Below are positions 26,781 through 36,989 of a stretch of DNA of 64,000 nucleotides, piece after piece. The notes under the pieces are model-generated. The model was given only the letters and a program-made list of their open reading frames with translations. It was not told the origin of the DNA and searched no databases. The position numbers and the translations under genes are program-made. This DNA is from an uncultured Sinobacteraceae bacterium (GTDB taxonomy: Bacteria; Pseudomonadota; Gammaproteobacteria; Nevskiales; Nevskiaceae). Location of the stretch: contig CAIJRD010000002.1 of assembly GCA_903822975.1 (NCBI GenBank), positions 682,001 to 746,000 of the forward strand, written 5' to 3'. Numbering within the stretch: position 1 is the first letter of the stretch; every line of letters starts with the position of its first letter.

Positions 26781-27551
26781 TTAAACCTCTTTCGTCAACT
26801 CTGCCTGTGCTCGAAACTGATTAAATAGGAATTCGCGCGCTAGATAATTCATAGACCCAAAATCTTCCTCGCGCAGAAATATGTTTTCCTGACCTTTCTT
26901 TGCCTCAGAGGATAGAATTTCGAGAAAGCTCATAACAGAGGTTCGAATATCAATCGTCGCGTCGTCAAGAAGAAGCGATTGCTTAACCTTCTCTAAGGCT
27001 TGCATGCCATTAAGCACTAGGACGTAGTTGCTACCTGTAGGAAGGCGTTGACGCGTAAGATCGACACCCCGCTTGAAATTAAAGTGAACAAAGTCAACTT
27101 CAGAAAAATCGTTGTCCTGAATAACACTACGCTCTTTTAGACCTAAAGACGGAGGATCGAATCCAGAACGCATCGAGGCTATGTATCCGTTCCTCATCCG
27201 ACCAATAAACGTGCACCGGATCAGGTCAGTGGTAGAGATGCGCAGGCCTTCGAAATCGAAACCACTGAAATGACACTCGGTAAATTGTGAGTATCCGAAG
27301 GAAATGTGAGGCGTACGGATTGCGTCAAATCGGCAACGATAATAGATGGATGGAGTCTTGCCGGCTCCAAAATTGCAGTCAATTATCGAGAGATTGGCAA
27401 AATCACAATCGTTGAATTTACTTCCAATGCTGACCAATTGACATAGCTGTCTATTGGCAAACTTCTCGCCGCTATAAGTGTGCCGCTCAAGTACGAGAGC
27501 GTCCAATGATGATGCATCGGCATAGCCTTTGTTTCGTACTTTTATTTTCAT
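26781..27551 (-). CDS. Pentapeptide-repeat-like protein, putative RHS immunity
   Basis: 256 residues. The first 130 are built of short units with an aromatic or Leu at regular spacing of five (FNDCDFANLS; CRFDAI; SQFTECHFSGFDFEGL; CTFIG), the pattern of a right-handed quadrilateral beta helix. The last 100 residues are helical. It starts only six bases after the stop of the RHS toxin gene. Genes in this position almost always encode the immunity protein of a polymorphic toxin, and pentapeptide-type proteins can mimic DNA, which would suit a nuclease toxin. Immunity is inference; the fold reading is moderate. Confidence 0.7.
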   Translation of the reverse strand: MKIKVRNKGYADASSLDALVLERHTYSGEKFANRQLCQLVSIGSKFNDCDFANLSIIDCNFGAGKTPSIYYRCRFDAIRTPHISFGYSQFTECHFSGFDFEGLRISTTDLIRCTFIGRMRNGYIASMRSGFDPPSLGLKERSVIQDNDFSEVDFVHFNFKRGVDLTRQRLPTGSNYVLVLNGMQALEKVKQSLLLDDATIDIRTSVMSFLEILSSEAKKGQENIFLREEDFGSMNYLAREFLFNQFRAQAELTKEV

Positions 27552-27557
27552 AAGAAC

Positions 27558-30500
27558 TTATGGCTTTAGGAAATACACTGCATAATCAACACCAAATATA
27601 TTTGAATACCTAGCCACATGGCCCGCAAGCTGGCCTTCTGTAGTTAATTCAACCAGTTGACCTGTCAGACTATCGAAAAAGTCTGGGCCCACAGTAAAGT
27701 ATCGAAATCTACCTGGGTACTCAATTGCTAGCAATCTAGCAACTTCGTTATGCAAAAGAGTGCCGACATAAGCTCTCCCCAATCCCGGGTTTGTTTCCAC
27801 AATCCGTTGAAGGTCAAGATCAAGTTCACCTTTTAGACTTGCAAAGCCACGATCAGCGACGCCTTGCGCTATACGAGCAACAATTGAGGCGCTTGACTCC
27901 GCAAAGGCAACCCTTGTTAGAGAAGCAATAGACTGCAATGCTCCCCCTGCACCGATAAAATACAGTTCCGGATGTACAGCTTCAATCGGTGAGTCGGGAG
28001 GGCCCAGATATTGAGTGACGTGGAAGGACGGCACTACTGGCGACGAACTATATGGCCGAACACCAGATGCAGCGTCGAAACTTGGCGACGCGTCGCCTCC
28101 TGACCCGCTCTGATAATCAAAAGGATATGAGACGGCCCCAGAAGTGGGAGGTTGCCCTAAGCTAACAACCTTGACGGGGTCACCGGTATCACAGACATAA
28201 CTGATACAGTCGGAAGCGCCGCCACCATCGATAGAACCATCGACTCCGATGCCATTGGCGCCGGCCTGAGCGGATACCTGTCCAGTCTTAAACTCACCGA
28301 CCGGAGGAGGCCGATGACCACCTCCGAATAGTCCACTAAAAGCATCTCCAATTGCTGATCCAATTGTAGAGAATACTCCTCCGAAAATGTTCGTCACGTC
28401 CTCAACCGGCGCTTTCGCAGTGACATAAACTGTGTTGAGATCTGTGACTTGCGCGTCGAATCCTGTTGGGTCAATAAATGAGAGCGGATTGTTGTTCACG
28501 TAAGAATATCGATTATACGACTGCATGTCTGCAGCATTCTGGATATATGGATCCGCTTGGATGAACCTTCCAAGTCGAGAGTCGTACACGCGACCTCTCA
28601 TATGGATGAGATTAAGGAAGTCGATTTGTATGTGACCGGTATAACCACGATCAGTGAGCAAGCCGGAATAGCCCGATGCAGTGAAAGTTGTTGATCGACG
28701 ACCAAAGTCGTCGTAGTAATATCGTTGGATTGTGTTACCGCTGCTATCGATCACGGCAACAACTGAGTCGAGGTTATCCCTTTCCAAATATTGCACTGTA
28801 TCGGCAGCAGTATTCGATTCGGTCACAATTGCGACCGGCCCTGTCGGAGCAGTAATAAAATTTTTCCAAGTTATTGAGCTACCACTTGTGACGTACTCAG
28901 CAGCTCCGCCGAGCAGATAAATGGTGGTGGTCGTAGAGCCGCTCTGATTGGCAGTACGTGTTAATAGATTTCCGTCGGCACCATATTGAAAGGTTGCTTG
29001 GCCGAGACCAACGTCATTTGCTTGAACAAGTTTATTCTCTGAAGACCAAGAATAAGTTCGAATTGTAGAACTCGTATTTGAATCGAGCTCGACATTCTGG
29101 TTGCCATCTTGGTCGTACTGATATTTGAAGGTGCCAGCTTGAGTCACTTGGTGAGGAGCAGCGTTACCGTAAGTATATGCTCCGATATCGCTCTTTGATT
29201 TAAGATTACCTAGCGGATCAAATGTGAACGATGAACTTGCAACCGGCGGTTGACCATTGGTGACGCTTGCTACTTTCAGACGATTGAAGGAATCATAAGA
29301 AAACGATTCTGAGAGATTATTTGCGTTACCGTCGGTTCTAGCGGATGTATTACCGTTTGCGTCCCACGTATAACTGAAGTTCCCGATTTCGGTACCACCC
29401 CCAACCCCAGCAAGAATTGACTGAATAGAACCAGTCGCGGCGTCGCGATAGATCCCGTTAACAATCAGTGGAGCAACCGTTGTAGCGCTGGTATTTTGGA
29501 GAGCAAAGGAATATGTCGATACATTTGGATTTATAGGGGGGCCACATACCGCATTCGTGCACGCGGGCCCTGTGCAGGTGCAGCCTCCACCAGTGGTTCC
29601 GCCAGACGTTCCACCACCGTTAGCCGAACCTACGCCCAAAGATTCTTCATAAACCTGTCCCCAATTGTCCCAAGCTGTTGCTGTCCAAAATGGAGTTCCG
29701 CCTGATCCAGATTGGCTAATCGAACTTTGTGCTCCATAGGGGCTATACCCAATCGTTAATTGGAGGCCACTCGGATACTTCACGCTATTGACGCGCCCCT
29801 GCAAGTCATAGCCAAAACCCGAAGTAAAGCTCAATCCGGAAGCAGTTTCAACAAAAGAAGCAACGCCGCCAAAGCTTGTGTACGTATATGCTCTGTCGTC
29901 GATAACGACGCCACTAGCTGTCGTTTTTTTAAGCTCGGCAAGATCACCAAGCCAATTTGTATCCCATGTCCAGCTGTATACGCTATCAGGCGTAGTGCGC
30001 GACTTTAACCGGCCCAACAAGTCGTATGAACTACTAATCGTCTGGGATTTGGCATCGGTCTGAGACGTGACTTCACCCATCGAATCGTACTGATACTTCC
30101 AAAGCCCCATATCGGGATCCGACATCTGACTTTTACGACCGCGAATGTCATACGTCATGGACGTCGTATGGGTAGCTGAATCGACGGTCGACTTTAGATC
30201 ACCAGCAGCATCATAGTTGTAAGTAAGCGAACCAGTCCCCGGATCTATTGCAGACGCCGGACGCCCCATTGCGTCGACTACTTTTACGTAGGTGTATCCC
30301 TTCGGATCGGTAATCGTCGTTTTAAAGCCGTTGTAGGCGTACGTTGTAAGACTGCCGGTGGGATGATTCTGATCGGCTGGCGCAGTTGTGTATTGCGGAC
30401 GCCCGAGAGCATCGTAGACCGGAACTGATGTCCAAAACGTTGACGATGTGCCGGTTATCTTAGGGGAGCTTGTTGCCGCGATACGACCAGCTCCATCGTA

Positions 30501-33500
30501 TTTTGTTAATGACTCGACCCAGGATCCTCCACCGTTAAGATAAGCCTTTCGAACTATTCGGGCGTTCGAATCGAAGATAGTGACCGAGCTGCTCCCATCT
30601 GACGCTGCTAACTGTTCACCAAAAACACCAGTCGTCGCGTCAGAGCAATATGTAGAGAAACTCGCGTCGTTGCACCAAAAGCGAACGATTGTAGTCGAGA
30701 CAGAAATTCCGGATTGTGAAACCGAACTCCCTGCGGGACGACCAAATGGATCGTACGAGTGACTGGTTTTGATGCCGTTTGCATCAACATCTGTAAGTAC
30801 GTTTCCAGTCGACTCGTCATATGTCAACGAATGGCATTGCCCTAGCGCATTACAGGATTTTGTCCTAAATCTTCCATAATAAGTTCCAGGGTCATAAGTG
30901 TATTGTTCGCTTCTTGTGGAGAGATATGTTGTGCTGAACCCCTTTAGGGTCGCTAAGACAACATTTCCAAATCCGTCACGAGAATACTGCGTATCCAAGT
31001 AGGCATTTGAGCGGTCCGACGGCTCCGTGGTGTCCTCGTTTATTAGGCCCGTGGCAGCGTCGAATTGATGTGCCGTTTCACGCGTTATAGGGCTATTTCC
31101 TTTATTGTCCGAGAACGTAATTTTCTCGTCCGTCAGCCTGCCCAGGAACCATGAGTTGTTATTATCCTGATAGGTATTGCTTATGACTTCAGTAAATGTT
31201 CCAGAATTATCGAGACCTGAATTCGTCACCGTCTCGCTCGTGAGATTACCGTTCCCGTCGTAGATAATGGCGCTAACGAGGCTTTGACTTACTCCGATCG
31301 AGCTCCCGGTACTTACCTCATATTTTTTGGATGTTCTGCTAGATGGGCTAACGAAGTGGGAGTGATAAGCAGACTGAGTATCCGTCATCGAAATCGAGGA
31401 GTTAGCGAACATCAACCCCGAGCTAGTGACAAAATCACTTTCTTGTACTACTTGGCCCGCAAACGGAAACGCCTGAGCGAAGTTGCTCGTGTGCGTCTGA
31501 TTGGTTGCCCGGTTTATTACAGTCCGACTTCCGAAGCCGAGGAAACCATGTCCTTGTTGATCGGCCCTTGCGTCGGTATACAAATAATCCAATATTTCCG
31601 CCGAACTACCTGGATTCGACGAGGACGTTTCGGCAACTACGTACTGTGCCTGATTGAAATATCGCGTTGGATATGTGACCGAAGCGACGGAGGCCAAGGT
31701 CCCACCGCCAACACTATTTATGAAATTCACCGAGCCGGTGTCCGTATAGACGGAGCCATCGGACAACGGCTTGTAAGTGATTTGGTCTGTGTGTCCTACA
31801 CCATTTGTAATTGTCGATAGACGTCTATTCGCTATCCCGTTAAATCCTGCAACCCCGATGTACTGTTGCGCTAACAGAATTACCTCGGTGAGGCCATCGC
31901 CATTAAAATCCCCCGCCAGATAGTTTGTCGGCGTGCTCGGCATCGCTAACGTTATAGAGGGCTGCGGCGTCAAAGTTGTGCCAGTCGAGATGACAGGAGC
32001 TATTTGAACCGACGACGTAGCGACTTGCACAAGAACTAGATCTTGATAGCCATCCCCATTTACATCGGCGACTACCTGAGTGAACCCTGACGTTGGGGAC
32101 TCACTAATTGGAGTTACTAATTGCGTAGGACCGAAGCTAATAGAGTTCGAAACGCCGCCTGTATTTAAGGCATAGCTCAGATTAATAGATCCACTTGAGT
32201 CGCGAGTGTAATACAGAGAATCCAGCAACCCATCGTTGTTGATATCGACGAAGAACGGAACGTATAGCGGAGCGCTTCCGGAACCGGTCTGTGGCGAGTG
32301 ACTAAACGAATTACAATATTGATTAGCTGCAGCAGAGACGAGGCCTTGCGCACCGGGGAAGAGGCAAGCGAACGAGTAATCTATTCCAGATGACAAGTCA
32401 TTTGAGAATCGAAGGAAACTTGCCGACAACACGCTGTCATCGATGCCGTCGCCATTGAGATCTCCCGAGTACAACGAAGCGGCTTCGTACTTGATTGGAT
32501 ATTGAGAATTATAGCCAGCCGAAATTGAGTCCTCATTCGGATAATATTGAATCGGAAGTGCGACTGGGTTTTGGTTGTACGCGAATTTGATGACTTGCCC
32601 TGAGTACTCCTGTGAATTCGGGTTATGGGATTTGTTTAGAAGAAGAATCGAGGAGATTCCAGTACCAAAGTAATCGCCAGGTTGTAGGTTGTCGACCAAA
32701 TAGAGCGAGGGAACTTGCCCAGAACCGCCTGCTACGGTGAAATGCCCAGCATAGCTATAAGCTTGACCATTGCTGAACCATACATCGCAGAAAATGACGG
32801 AATTGTTCTTTTCGGATACGTATGCAACGTCAGTTAAACCGTCGCCATTGAAGTCGGCAAACACGGCGGCCCCACCAGGCTGCAGACCGGTAATCGACCA
32901 GAGATAGGGCGCTGCGCTAGGAGCCCCCCCTTTCCAAACGAACCCAAGCCCATTCCCAGACGAATCAACTTTAAAGCCAATAACGTCCGTTTTCGAATCG
33001 CTATCGAAATTTCCCGTTCCTACCGATGAGAACGACGAAAAGTTGGTCGTGAACGGTCCAAAGGAAGCAGGCGTCCCTGCCCCACTGGTGGCGGGAGCAT
33101 ACCCAAATGTCGTTGCTGGCAAACAATTAGCACCAGCGCACTCCTGAATACTCGATGGTGCTTGCCGGGAGCCCGGTTGAGAGCCACTTGCGGCAGTGTA
33201 GTTAATAGTCCACGTTCGCACCGCATTTCCGGCCACGCTACTAGTGAGCTGCGTGAGCAGTGAATTCCAGGTGACACGTTGCCCATAGAGAAATCCGTTT
33301 GTTACAAAACCGCTGGCAGGTTGATATGTGAATGAGACCGTCAAATCATCTGGTGTCCCCTGAATTGAGTTACCACCGTAACTAATTGACTGGGGGTAAT
33401 AGGCACCAGCGTAGCCGTTCACGTTTGTTGGCAGGGTCCACGCGTAACTTATTTCATTACCAGCGCTGTCGGTGGTTTTCTGTAACAACCATGCGATTAC

Positions 33501-34052
33501 CTTGCCGCTATCACCCGCCTTTGTAAATTTACCTCCAGCGTCTGTGCCGTAGGTCATTGTCAGGCCGGATTTTGTTTTGACGACCCACGATCCTGGATTT
33601 CCTGCGCTACCTCCGATCGACTCCACCTGGGAAAATGACTCGATCTCGGTTCGGTATTGCGCGTTCACGGACCCATACGCAGCGTTTGTCACCAGCCGCT
33701 GTCCGTCCAAACAAAAACGATCATTTGAAGTAAAGCTAATTCCAAATTTGGAACCGTCATTGACAATATTGCTGGGGCATCTAGCAATCTGTGAAAATCC
33801 GGTGACCGAAAACCCGGGCCCCATGTATGTATCGCCTGCCTGGGAGTTGTAGGTTATTGCTAGCTGGGGCGTCATGTTTGCAACACCAGGCGGCAGTGCT
33901 AGGCGAGCCGAATATTCTGCAGCTCCCGACTCGGATACTGCCAACTCTCCGCTCAAGCTGCCAACCGTAGGCGAGCCCCAGAGGAGCCGTGGTAAAAGCG
34001 ACACCGAAATTACGCATCCGAAGCGAAGCATGCCCCTAGCCATCGCGCCCAT
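27558..34052 (-). CDS. Exported SpvB/RHS polymorphic toxin
   Basis: 2164 residues starting after GGGGGTGGGG. A Sec signal peptide occupies about 1-27. Residues about 30-330 resemble the SpvB/TcdB N-terminal domain (LPPGVANMTPQLAITYNSQ). FG-GAP/VCBS-type repeats follow (DFNGDGLTDVAY near 400, VADVNGDGYQD near 664, AGDFNGDGLTEV near 715), then many RHS/YD units (YDPFGRP near 1104). The RHS core ends with RGRVYDSRLGRFIQADP near 1830 and NNPLSFIDPTGF near 1857, the point after which toxin tips vary. The tip of about 300 residues ends with GPDFFDSLTGQLVELTT near 2125-2138, which has the Asp...Glu pattern of restriction-endonuclease-fold toxins. The RHS shell would encapsulate this tip. A putative immunity gene follows six bases later. 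gspC and gspK are divergent, suggesting export by type II secretion. Confidence 0.88.
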   Translation of the reverse strand: MGAMARGMLRFGCVISVSLLPRLLWGSPTVGSLSGELAVSESGAAEYSARLALPPGVANMTPQLAITYNSQAGDTYMGPGFSVTGFSQIARCPSNIVNDGSKFGISFTSNDRFCLDGQRLVTNAAYGSVNAQYRTEIESFSQVESIGGSAGNPGSWVVKTKSGLTMTYGTDAGGKFTKAGDSGKVIAWLLQKTTDSAGNEISYAWTLPTNVNGYAGAYYPQSISYGGNSIQGTPDDLTVSFTYQPASGFVTNGFLYGQRVTWNSLLTQLTSSVAGNAVRTWTINYTAASGSQPGSRQAPSSIQECAGANCLPATTFGYAPATSGAGTPASFGPFTTNFSSFSSVGTGNFDSDSKTDVIGFKVDSSGNGLGFVWKGGAPSAAPYLWSITGLQPGGAAVFADFNGDGLTDVAYVSEKNNSVIFCDVWFSNGQAYSYAGHFTVAGGSGQVPSLYLVDNLQPGDYFGTGISSILLLNKSHNPNSQEYSGQVIKFAYNQNPVALPIQYYPNEDSISAGYNSQYPIKYEAASLYSGDLNGDGIDDSVLSASFLRFSNDLSSGIDYSFACLFPGAQGLVSAAANQYCNSFSHSPQTGSGSAPLYVPFFVDINNDGLLDSLYYTRDSSGSINLSYALNTGGVSNSISFGPTQLVTPISESPTSGFTQVVADVNGDGYQDLVLVQVATSSVQIAPVISTGTTLTPQPSITLAMPSTPTNYLAGDFNGDGLTEVILLAQQYIGVAGFNGIANRRLSTITNGVGHTDQITYKPLSDGSVYTDTGSVNFINSVGGGTLASVASVTYPTRYFNQAQYVVAETSSSNPGSSAEILDYLYTDARADQQGHGFLGFGSRTVINRATNQTHTSNFAQAFPFAGQVVQESDFVTSSGLMFANSSISMTDTQSAYHSHFVSPSSRTSKKYEVSTGSSIGVSQSLVSAIIYDGNGNLTSETVTNSGLDNSGTFTEVISNTYQDNNNSWFLGRLTDEKITFSDNKGNSPITRETAHQFDAATGLINEDTTEPSDRSNAYLDTQYSRDGFGNVVLATLKGFSTTYLSTRSEQYTYDPGTYYGRFRTKSCNALGQCHSLTYDESTGNVLTDVDANGIKTSHSYDPFGRPAGSSVSQSGISVSTTIVRFWCNDASFSTYCSDATTGVFGEQLAASDGSSSVTIFDSNARIVRKAYLNGGGSWVESLTKYDGAGRIAATSSPKITGTSSTFWTSVPVYDALGRPQYTTAPADQNHPTGSLTTYAYNGFKTTITDPKGYTYVKVVDAMGRPASAIDPGTGSLTYNYDAAGDLKSTVDSATHTTSMTYDIRGRKSQMSDPDMGLWKYQYDSMGEVTSQTDAKSQTISSSYDLLGRLKSRTTPDSVYSWTWDTNWLGDLAELKKTTASGVVIDDRAYTYTSFGGVASFVETASGLSFTSGFGYDLQGRVNSVKYPSGLQLTIGYSPYGAQSSISQSGSGGTPFWTATAWDNWGQVYEESLGVGSANGGGTSGGTTGGGCTCTGPACTNAVCGPPINPNVSTYSFALQNTSATTVAPLIVNGIYRDAATGSIQSILAGVGGGTEIGNFSYTWDANGNTSARTDGNANNLSESFSYDSFNRLKVASVTNGQPPVASSSFTFDPLGNLKSKSDIGAYTYGNAAPHQVTQAGTFKYQYDQDGNQNVELDSNTSSTIRTYSWSSENKLVQANDVGLGQATFQYGADGNLLTRTANQSGSTTTTIYLLGGAAEYVTSGSSITWKNFITAPTGPVAIVTESNTAADTVQYLERDNLDSVVAVIDSSGNTIQRYYYDDFGRRSTTFTASGYSGLLTDRGYTGHIQIDFLNLIHMRGRVYDSRLGRFIQADPYIQNAADMQSYNRYSYVNNNPLSFIDPTGFDAQVTDLNTVYVTAKAPVEDVTNIFGGVFSTIGSAIGDAFSGLFGGGHRPPPVGEFKTGQVSAQAGANGIGVDGSIDGGGASDCISYVCDTGDPVKVVSLGQPPTSGAVSYPFDYQSGSGGDASPSFDAASGVRPYSSSPVVPSFHVTQYLGPPDSPIEAVHPELYFIGAGGALQSIASLTRVAFAESSASIVARIAQGVADRGFASLKGELDLDLQRIVETNPGLGRAYVGTLLHNEVARLLAIEYPGRFRYFTVGPDFFDSLTGQLVELTTEGQLAGHVARYSNIFGVDYAVYFLKP

Positions 34053-34355
34053 CCCCCACCCCCTTTTTTACACCCTTAGTCAACCTCGACCTATTCCATC
34101 AGAACGTATCATGATTTTGATTTAGTAACAGACTTGTGAGCCCCGTCACATTTAAAGTTGGCGCTCGGCGTCCTAGCTCACATCGTCACCACGCTACCTT
34201 TTTCAACATCCTATCGCAGACTTTGCTACTTCCATCTATCTAACTTACTCTCGCCCTATAGCATTGCGGACCACTTGGCAGACTCGGCAATATCGATTTT
34301 TTATCGAATGGAGCCCGGATCATCGCAACATCGTTAAGTCAGAGGGCCTTTTGCA
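34053..34355. other. Divergent promoter region, RHS toxin versus gspCK
   Basis: About 300 AT-rich bases with no gene. It must carry promoters for both the toxin and the secretion pair, so the two units could be co-regulated. I see no clear operator or repeat. Confidence 0.45.
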
Positions 34356-35228
34356 ATGATGCAGACCGACCTGATGCGGTCGTTGAAGACTTTTATTTCC
34401 TCTTATGGAATCAATATTCCAAGGGTCGTTGCGACTCTTATATCGGGCTATTCTGGCTGGCTGGTTTTCGAATTTCTGGCATCTGTCTCCGCACCTCCAG
34501 GGGGTATTTGGCAACTACAACCGGCGGATCGTTCGAGAAACGAATCACCGGTCAATGTCGACTTAATTGTGGATGCGCACCTATTCGGCGAAGCACCCTC
34601 AGACAATCCTTTAGAGGCGGGCGTGCAACCACAGGAGCTGCCGCTTAATTTGAGTTTGATAGGAATTCTTGCATACAAGCATGAAGGTGCTAAGTCGCTT
34701 GCCATTATTGAATCTATCGGCGACGAGGGTAGGGTGTTCTCGGAGGGACAAGAAGTTACGAGCGGCGTAACACTTGCACACATCCTTAGCAGAAGCGTAG
34801 AACTCGACTCAAATGGAAGGTCGATATCATTAACGCTGGAAAGTGACGAGTCCGAAGCTGTCGCTGATGACTACACCGCTGGCGAAACTACACAATTGAA
34901 AGAAAAGCGCACTGATAACATGAAAGCGCTTATTGCAATTCGAGACGCCATCGCTCGAGAACGTGATCAGTCTGTAACTTGGATAAGATTCCAGCCGAAT
35001 GATGTAAACAAGCGAATTCACGGATACAGAATTTATCCGGGTCGCGATCGGACGCTATTTGATGCAAGCGACTTGCTTCCTGGTGACTTGGTAACGAACA
35101 TCAACGGGATCGATGTAGACGATTCATCCAAGATTAACGTGATCATAGACCAGCTTTTAAAGTCACCCGACTTGTTGATAACGGTCGAACGAGGCAGCAC
35201 TTTTAAGAACTTTAAGATACATTTGTGA
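34356..35228 (+). CDS. gspC: Orphan GspC, type II secretion inner-membrane protein
   Basis: 290 residues. A short cytosolic N-terminus, one transmembrane helix (about 22-45), then the HR domain (60-165: VDAHLFGEAP, LPLNLSLIGILAY, AIIESIGDEGRVFSEGQ) and a C-terminal PDZ-like domain (GYRIYPGRDRTLF, LLPGDLVTNINGIDV). All three are diagnostic of GspC. GspC links the inner-membrane platform to the secretin GspD and takes part in substrate selection. Its neighbour gspK overlaps by four bases. No gspD, E, F, G or other component is here, so the protein must plug into a machine encoded elsewhere. Divergent from an exported RHS toxin. Confidence 0.9.
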   Translation: MMQTDLMRSLKTFISSYGINIPRVVATLISGYSGWLVFEFLASVSAPPGGIWQLQPADRSRNESPVNVDLIVDAHLFGEAPSDNPLEAGVQPQELPLNLSLIGILAYKHEGAKSLAIIESIGDEGRVFSEGQEVTSGVTLAHILSRSVELDSNGRSISLTLESDESEAVADDYTAGETTQLKEKRTDNMKALIAIRDAIARERDQSVTWIRFQPNDVNKRIHGYRIYPGRDRTLFDASDLLPGDLVTNINGIDVDDSSKINVIIDQLLKSPDLLITVERGSTFKNFKIHL

Positions 35229-36265
35229 GGTTACGTTTGCGGGCTATTCTTATTAAATGCGACACGCCGTCATTGTCCGCAGCAATGAGTAGCTGTGCAG
35301 TTAATCGCGCTACGGCTTTTTGTTCTCGTCCGTCACCTTTTGGTCAACGCGGTGTTGCGTTAATTACTGCGCTATTTATTGCGTCACTCGCCGTAATCGC
35401 CGGCATTGCAATGTTTTCGGCAACAAACATGGCTCTACATAGAACTAGCAATCTGAATGACTCTGAGGCGGAATATTGGTACGCAGATGGCGTTGAAAGT
35501 TGGCTTGTAATGATGCTCGAAGAAGATGCGAGATCACACGACGTTGATTCTCTCGCCGATCCGTGGGCTCGCCCCGTGCAATTTCTACCAATTGAGCGCG
35601 GCAGCCTGAATGGGAAAATTGAGGACCTACAAGGACGATTTAATCTCAATAACCTTGGCGCTTTGAATCCGCAGCCTTACATTAACCAGTTCGAAAGGCT
35701 CGTCGCTGGCCTACAGCTTTCTGGTCAATCTTCGGCGGTAGATATTGCCTACGCAGTAAGAGACTGGATTGACTCTGATTCCATCCCGGCGACACAAGGC
35801 GGCGCGGAGGATGATTATTATATTGGATTAACTCCAGCATATAGAACAGCAGCCCGTCTGATGGTAACCCCGAGCGAACTCCTGTCGGTTAAAGGTGTGA
35901 CGCCTGCACTCTATTCAGCCATTGAACCCTACATCGCTGCGCTTCCAACGACGAGTTCGAAAATAAATCTCAATACAGCTCCGTTGCTAGTATTGGAGTC
36001 ACTCTTCGATTCTGGAACAAAGATGGATGCCGCTTTTATTGAAACGCGGCTACAGTCGCCAGTTAGAAGTGTCCAGGAGGCTGTGAACGCCGGCATCTTC
36101 CCGAAAGACACTGATCTTTCCCAACTCGCCGATGTTAGTTCTCAATACTTTCTGTTACGCACTACTGTCTCAATTGGGAAAGGACAGACGGAGATGTTCA
36201 GCGTAATTTATCGCCCAAGGGGCGCGGCGGCTCGCGTGATTCTCAGAACGTTTGGGGCACAATAA
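35225..36265 (+). CDS. gspK: Orphan GspK, tip minor pseudopilin
   Basis: 346 residues from GTG 35225, which overlaps the gspC stop (GTGA); a start at residue 21 is possible. The class III leader and first helix read FGQRG then VALITALFIASLA, cut after Gly as in pseudopilins. The large globular domain follows, with the GspK pattern LQGRFNLNNL and SKINLNTAPLLVLESL. GspK sits at the tip of the pseudopilus and contacts substrates in the periplasm. Together with GspC it forms the two components most exposed to cargo, supporting the view that this pair is adapted to the neighbouring RHS toxin. Complete. Confidence 0.9.
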   Translation: MRLRLRAILIKCDTPSLSAAMSSCAVNRATAFCSRPSPFGQRGVALITALFIASLAVIAGIAMFSATNMALHRTSNLNDSEAEYWYADGVESWLVMMLEEDARSHDVDSLADPWARPVQFLPIERGSLNGKIEDLQGRFNLNNLGALNPQPYINQFERLVAGLQLSGQSSAVDIAYAVRDWIDSDSIPATQGGAEDDYYIGLTPAYRTAARLMVTPSELLSVKGVTPALYSAIEPYIAALPTTSSKINLNTAPLLVLESLFDSGTKMDAAFIETRLQSPVRSVQEAVNAGIFPKDTDLSQLADVSSQYFLLRTTVSIGKGQTEMFSVIYRPRGAAARVILRTFGAQ

Positions 36266-36285
36266 CTGCATTTCTATGTACATAA

Positions 36286-36644
36286 GCAGGACCTGCAAAC
36301 CATCGAGGCGACACAGACGATGGATTCGATTCCGGCCATCTGACCAGCCCTCTCGCCGCAGCATGATCCAGATTCGCACATAGCCGAATCGTGGTCGGGT
36401 ATAAGCAATCTCCCGAATCCGCATGCGCAGGGCTGTGGTGTCGCGCGCCTGGGACTTCCAGTACCAGGTGGCATGTCGCAGCATAGCCAGCCGACAGGCG
36501 CGCCGGACGCTGACCTGAAAGCGTTCCTGTATCCAACGCGCCAGCTCGAAGCGTCTGGCGACAGACATCGGCCACTACTGTCCCGGATTCCACCAGCCGA
36601 AGTGCGTAGGCAATCTGCTCTTCCGTAAATCTCGACTTCTTCAT
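36286..36644 (-). pseudogene. IS3-family remnant with internal deletion
   Basis: From ATG 36644 the start MKKSRFTEEQIAYALRL is a textbook IS3-type OrfA N-terminus. After about 30 codons it jumps, in a different frame, into OrfB (WIQERFQVSVRRACRL, then RIREIAYTRPRFGYVR), which ends abruptly at RLDGLQV near 36286. So most of OrfA, the ribosomal frameshift region and the DDE catalytic core are gone. It abuts the gspK stop. The sequence to about 36720 probably holds the old terminal end. Confidence 0.8.
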
Positions 36645-36837
36645 CGCTTCTCCTATCCCTCTCGGGAGCCTCAAAGCGACCTTAACTCTACTTTAAAACG
36701 ACTACGAAATTCCGGGACAACGTCACAATGAGCAACCCAGGTGTCCATTGTCAGAAGTGATCCCTAAAAATCGGACGGCCGGATAAGTGATTTTCTGCTC
36801 TAATCATGTTGCGCCGAAAGCGCCAAAGGAAGAGCAG

Positions 36838-36891
36838 ATGCGAAGGCCCAGAAGGAATCACACAGCGGCATTCAAAGCCAAGGTAGTCCTT
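36838..36891 (+). pseudogene. Second IS3-type OrfA N-terminal stub
   Basis: MRRPRRNHTAAFKAKVVL (18 codons) is the start of a different IS3-group OrfA, preceded by an intact-looking leader with GGAAGAG. The match ends at 36891 and unrelated sequence follows. It marks another insertion-sequence end between gspK and the next gene. Confidence 0.7.
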
Positions 36892-36989
36892 ATTAGTCGG
36901 CCTGCTGCTGCCGCCCATGTGACGAGTGAGAAACCATAACGCAATATATACAATTAAGAAGCGTGATCGGTTCTAGAGGAGACATAAAA

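Noticed and set aside
31284-31820. 178-aa plus-strand open frame inside the RHS gene
   Set aside because: It is antisense to the RHS coding sequence, has no family pattern and arises from the repetitive YD composition.
27558-34052. Tc insecticidal toxin complex
   Set aside because: The N-terminus is SpvB/TcdB-like, but there are no TcA or TcC partners and the RHS part with toxin tip is in the same chain.
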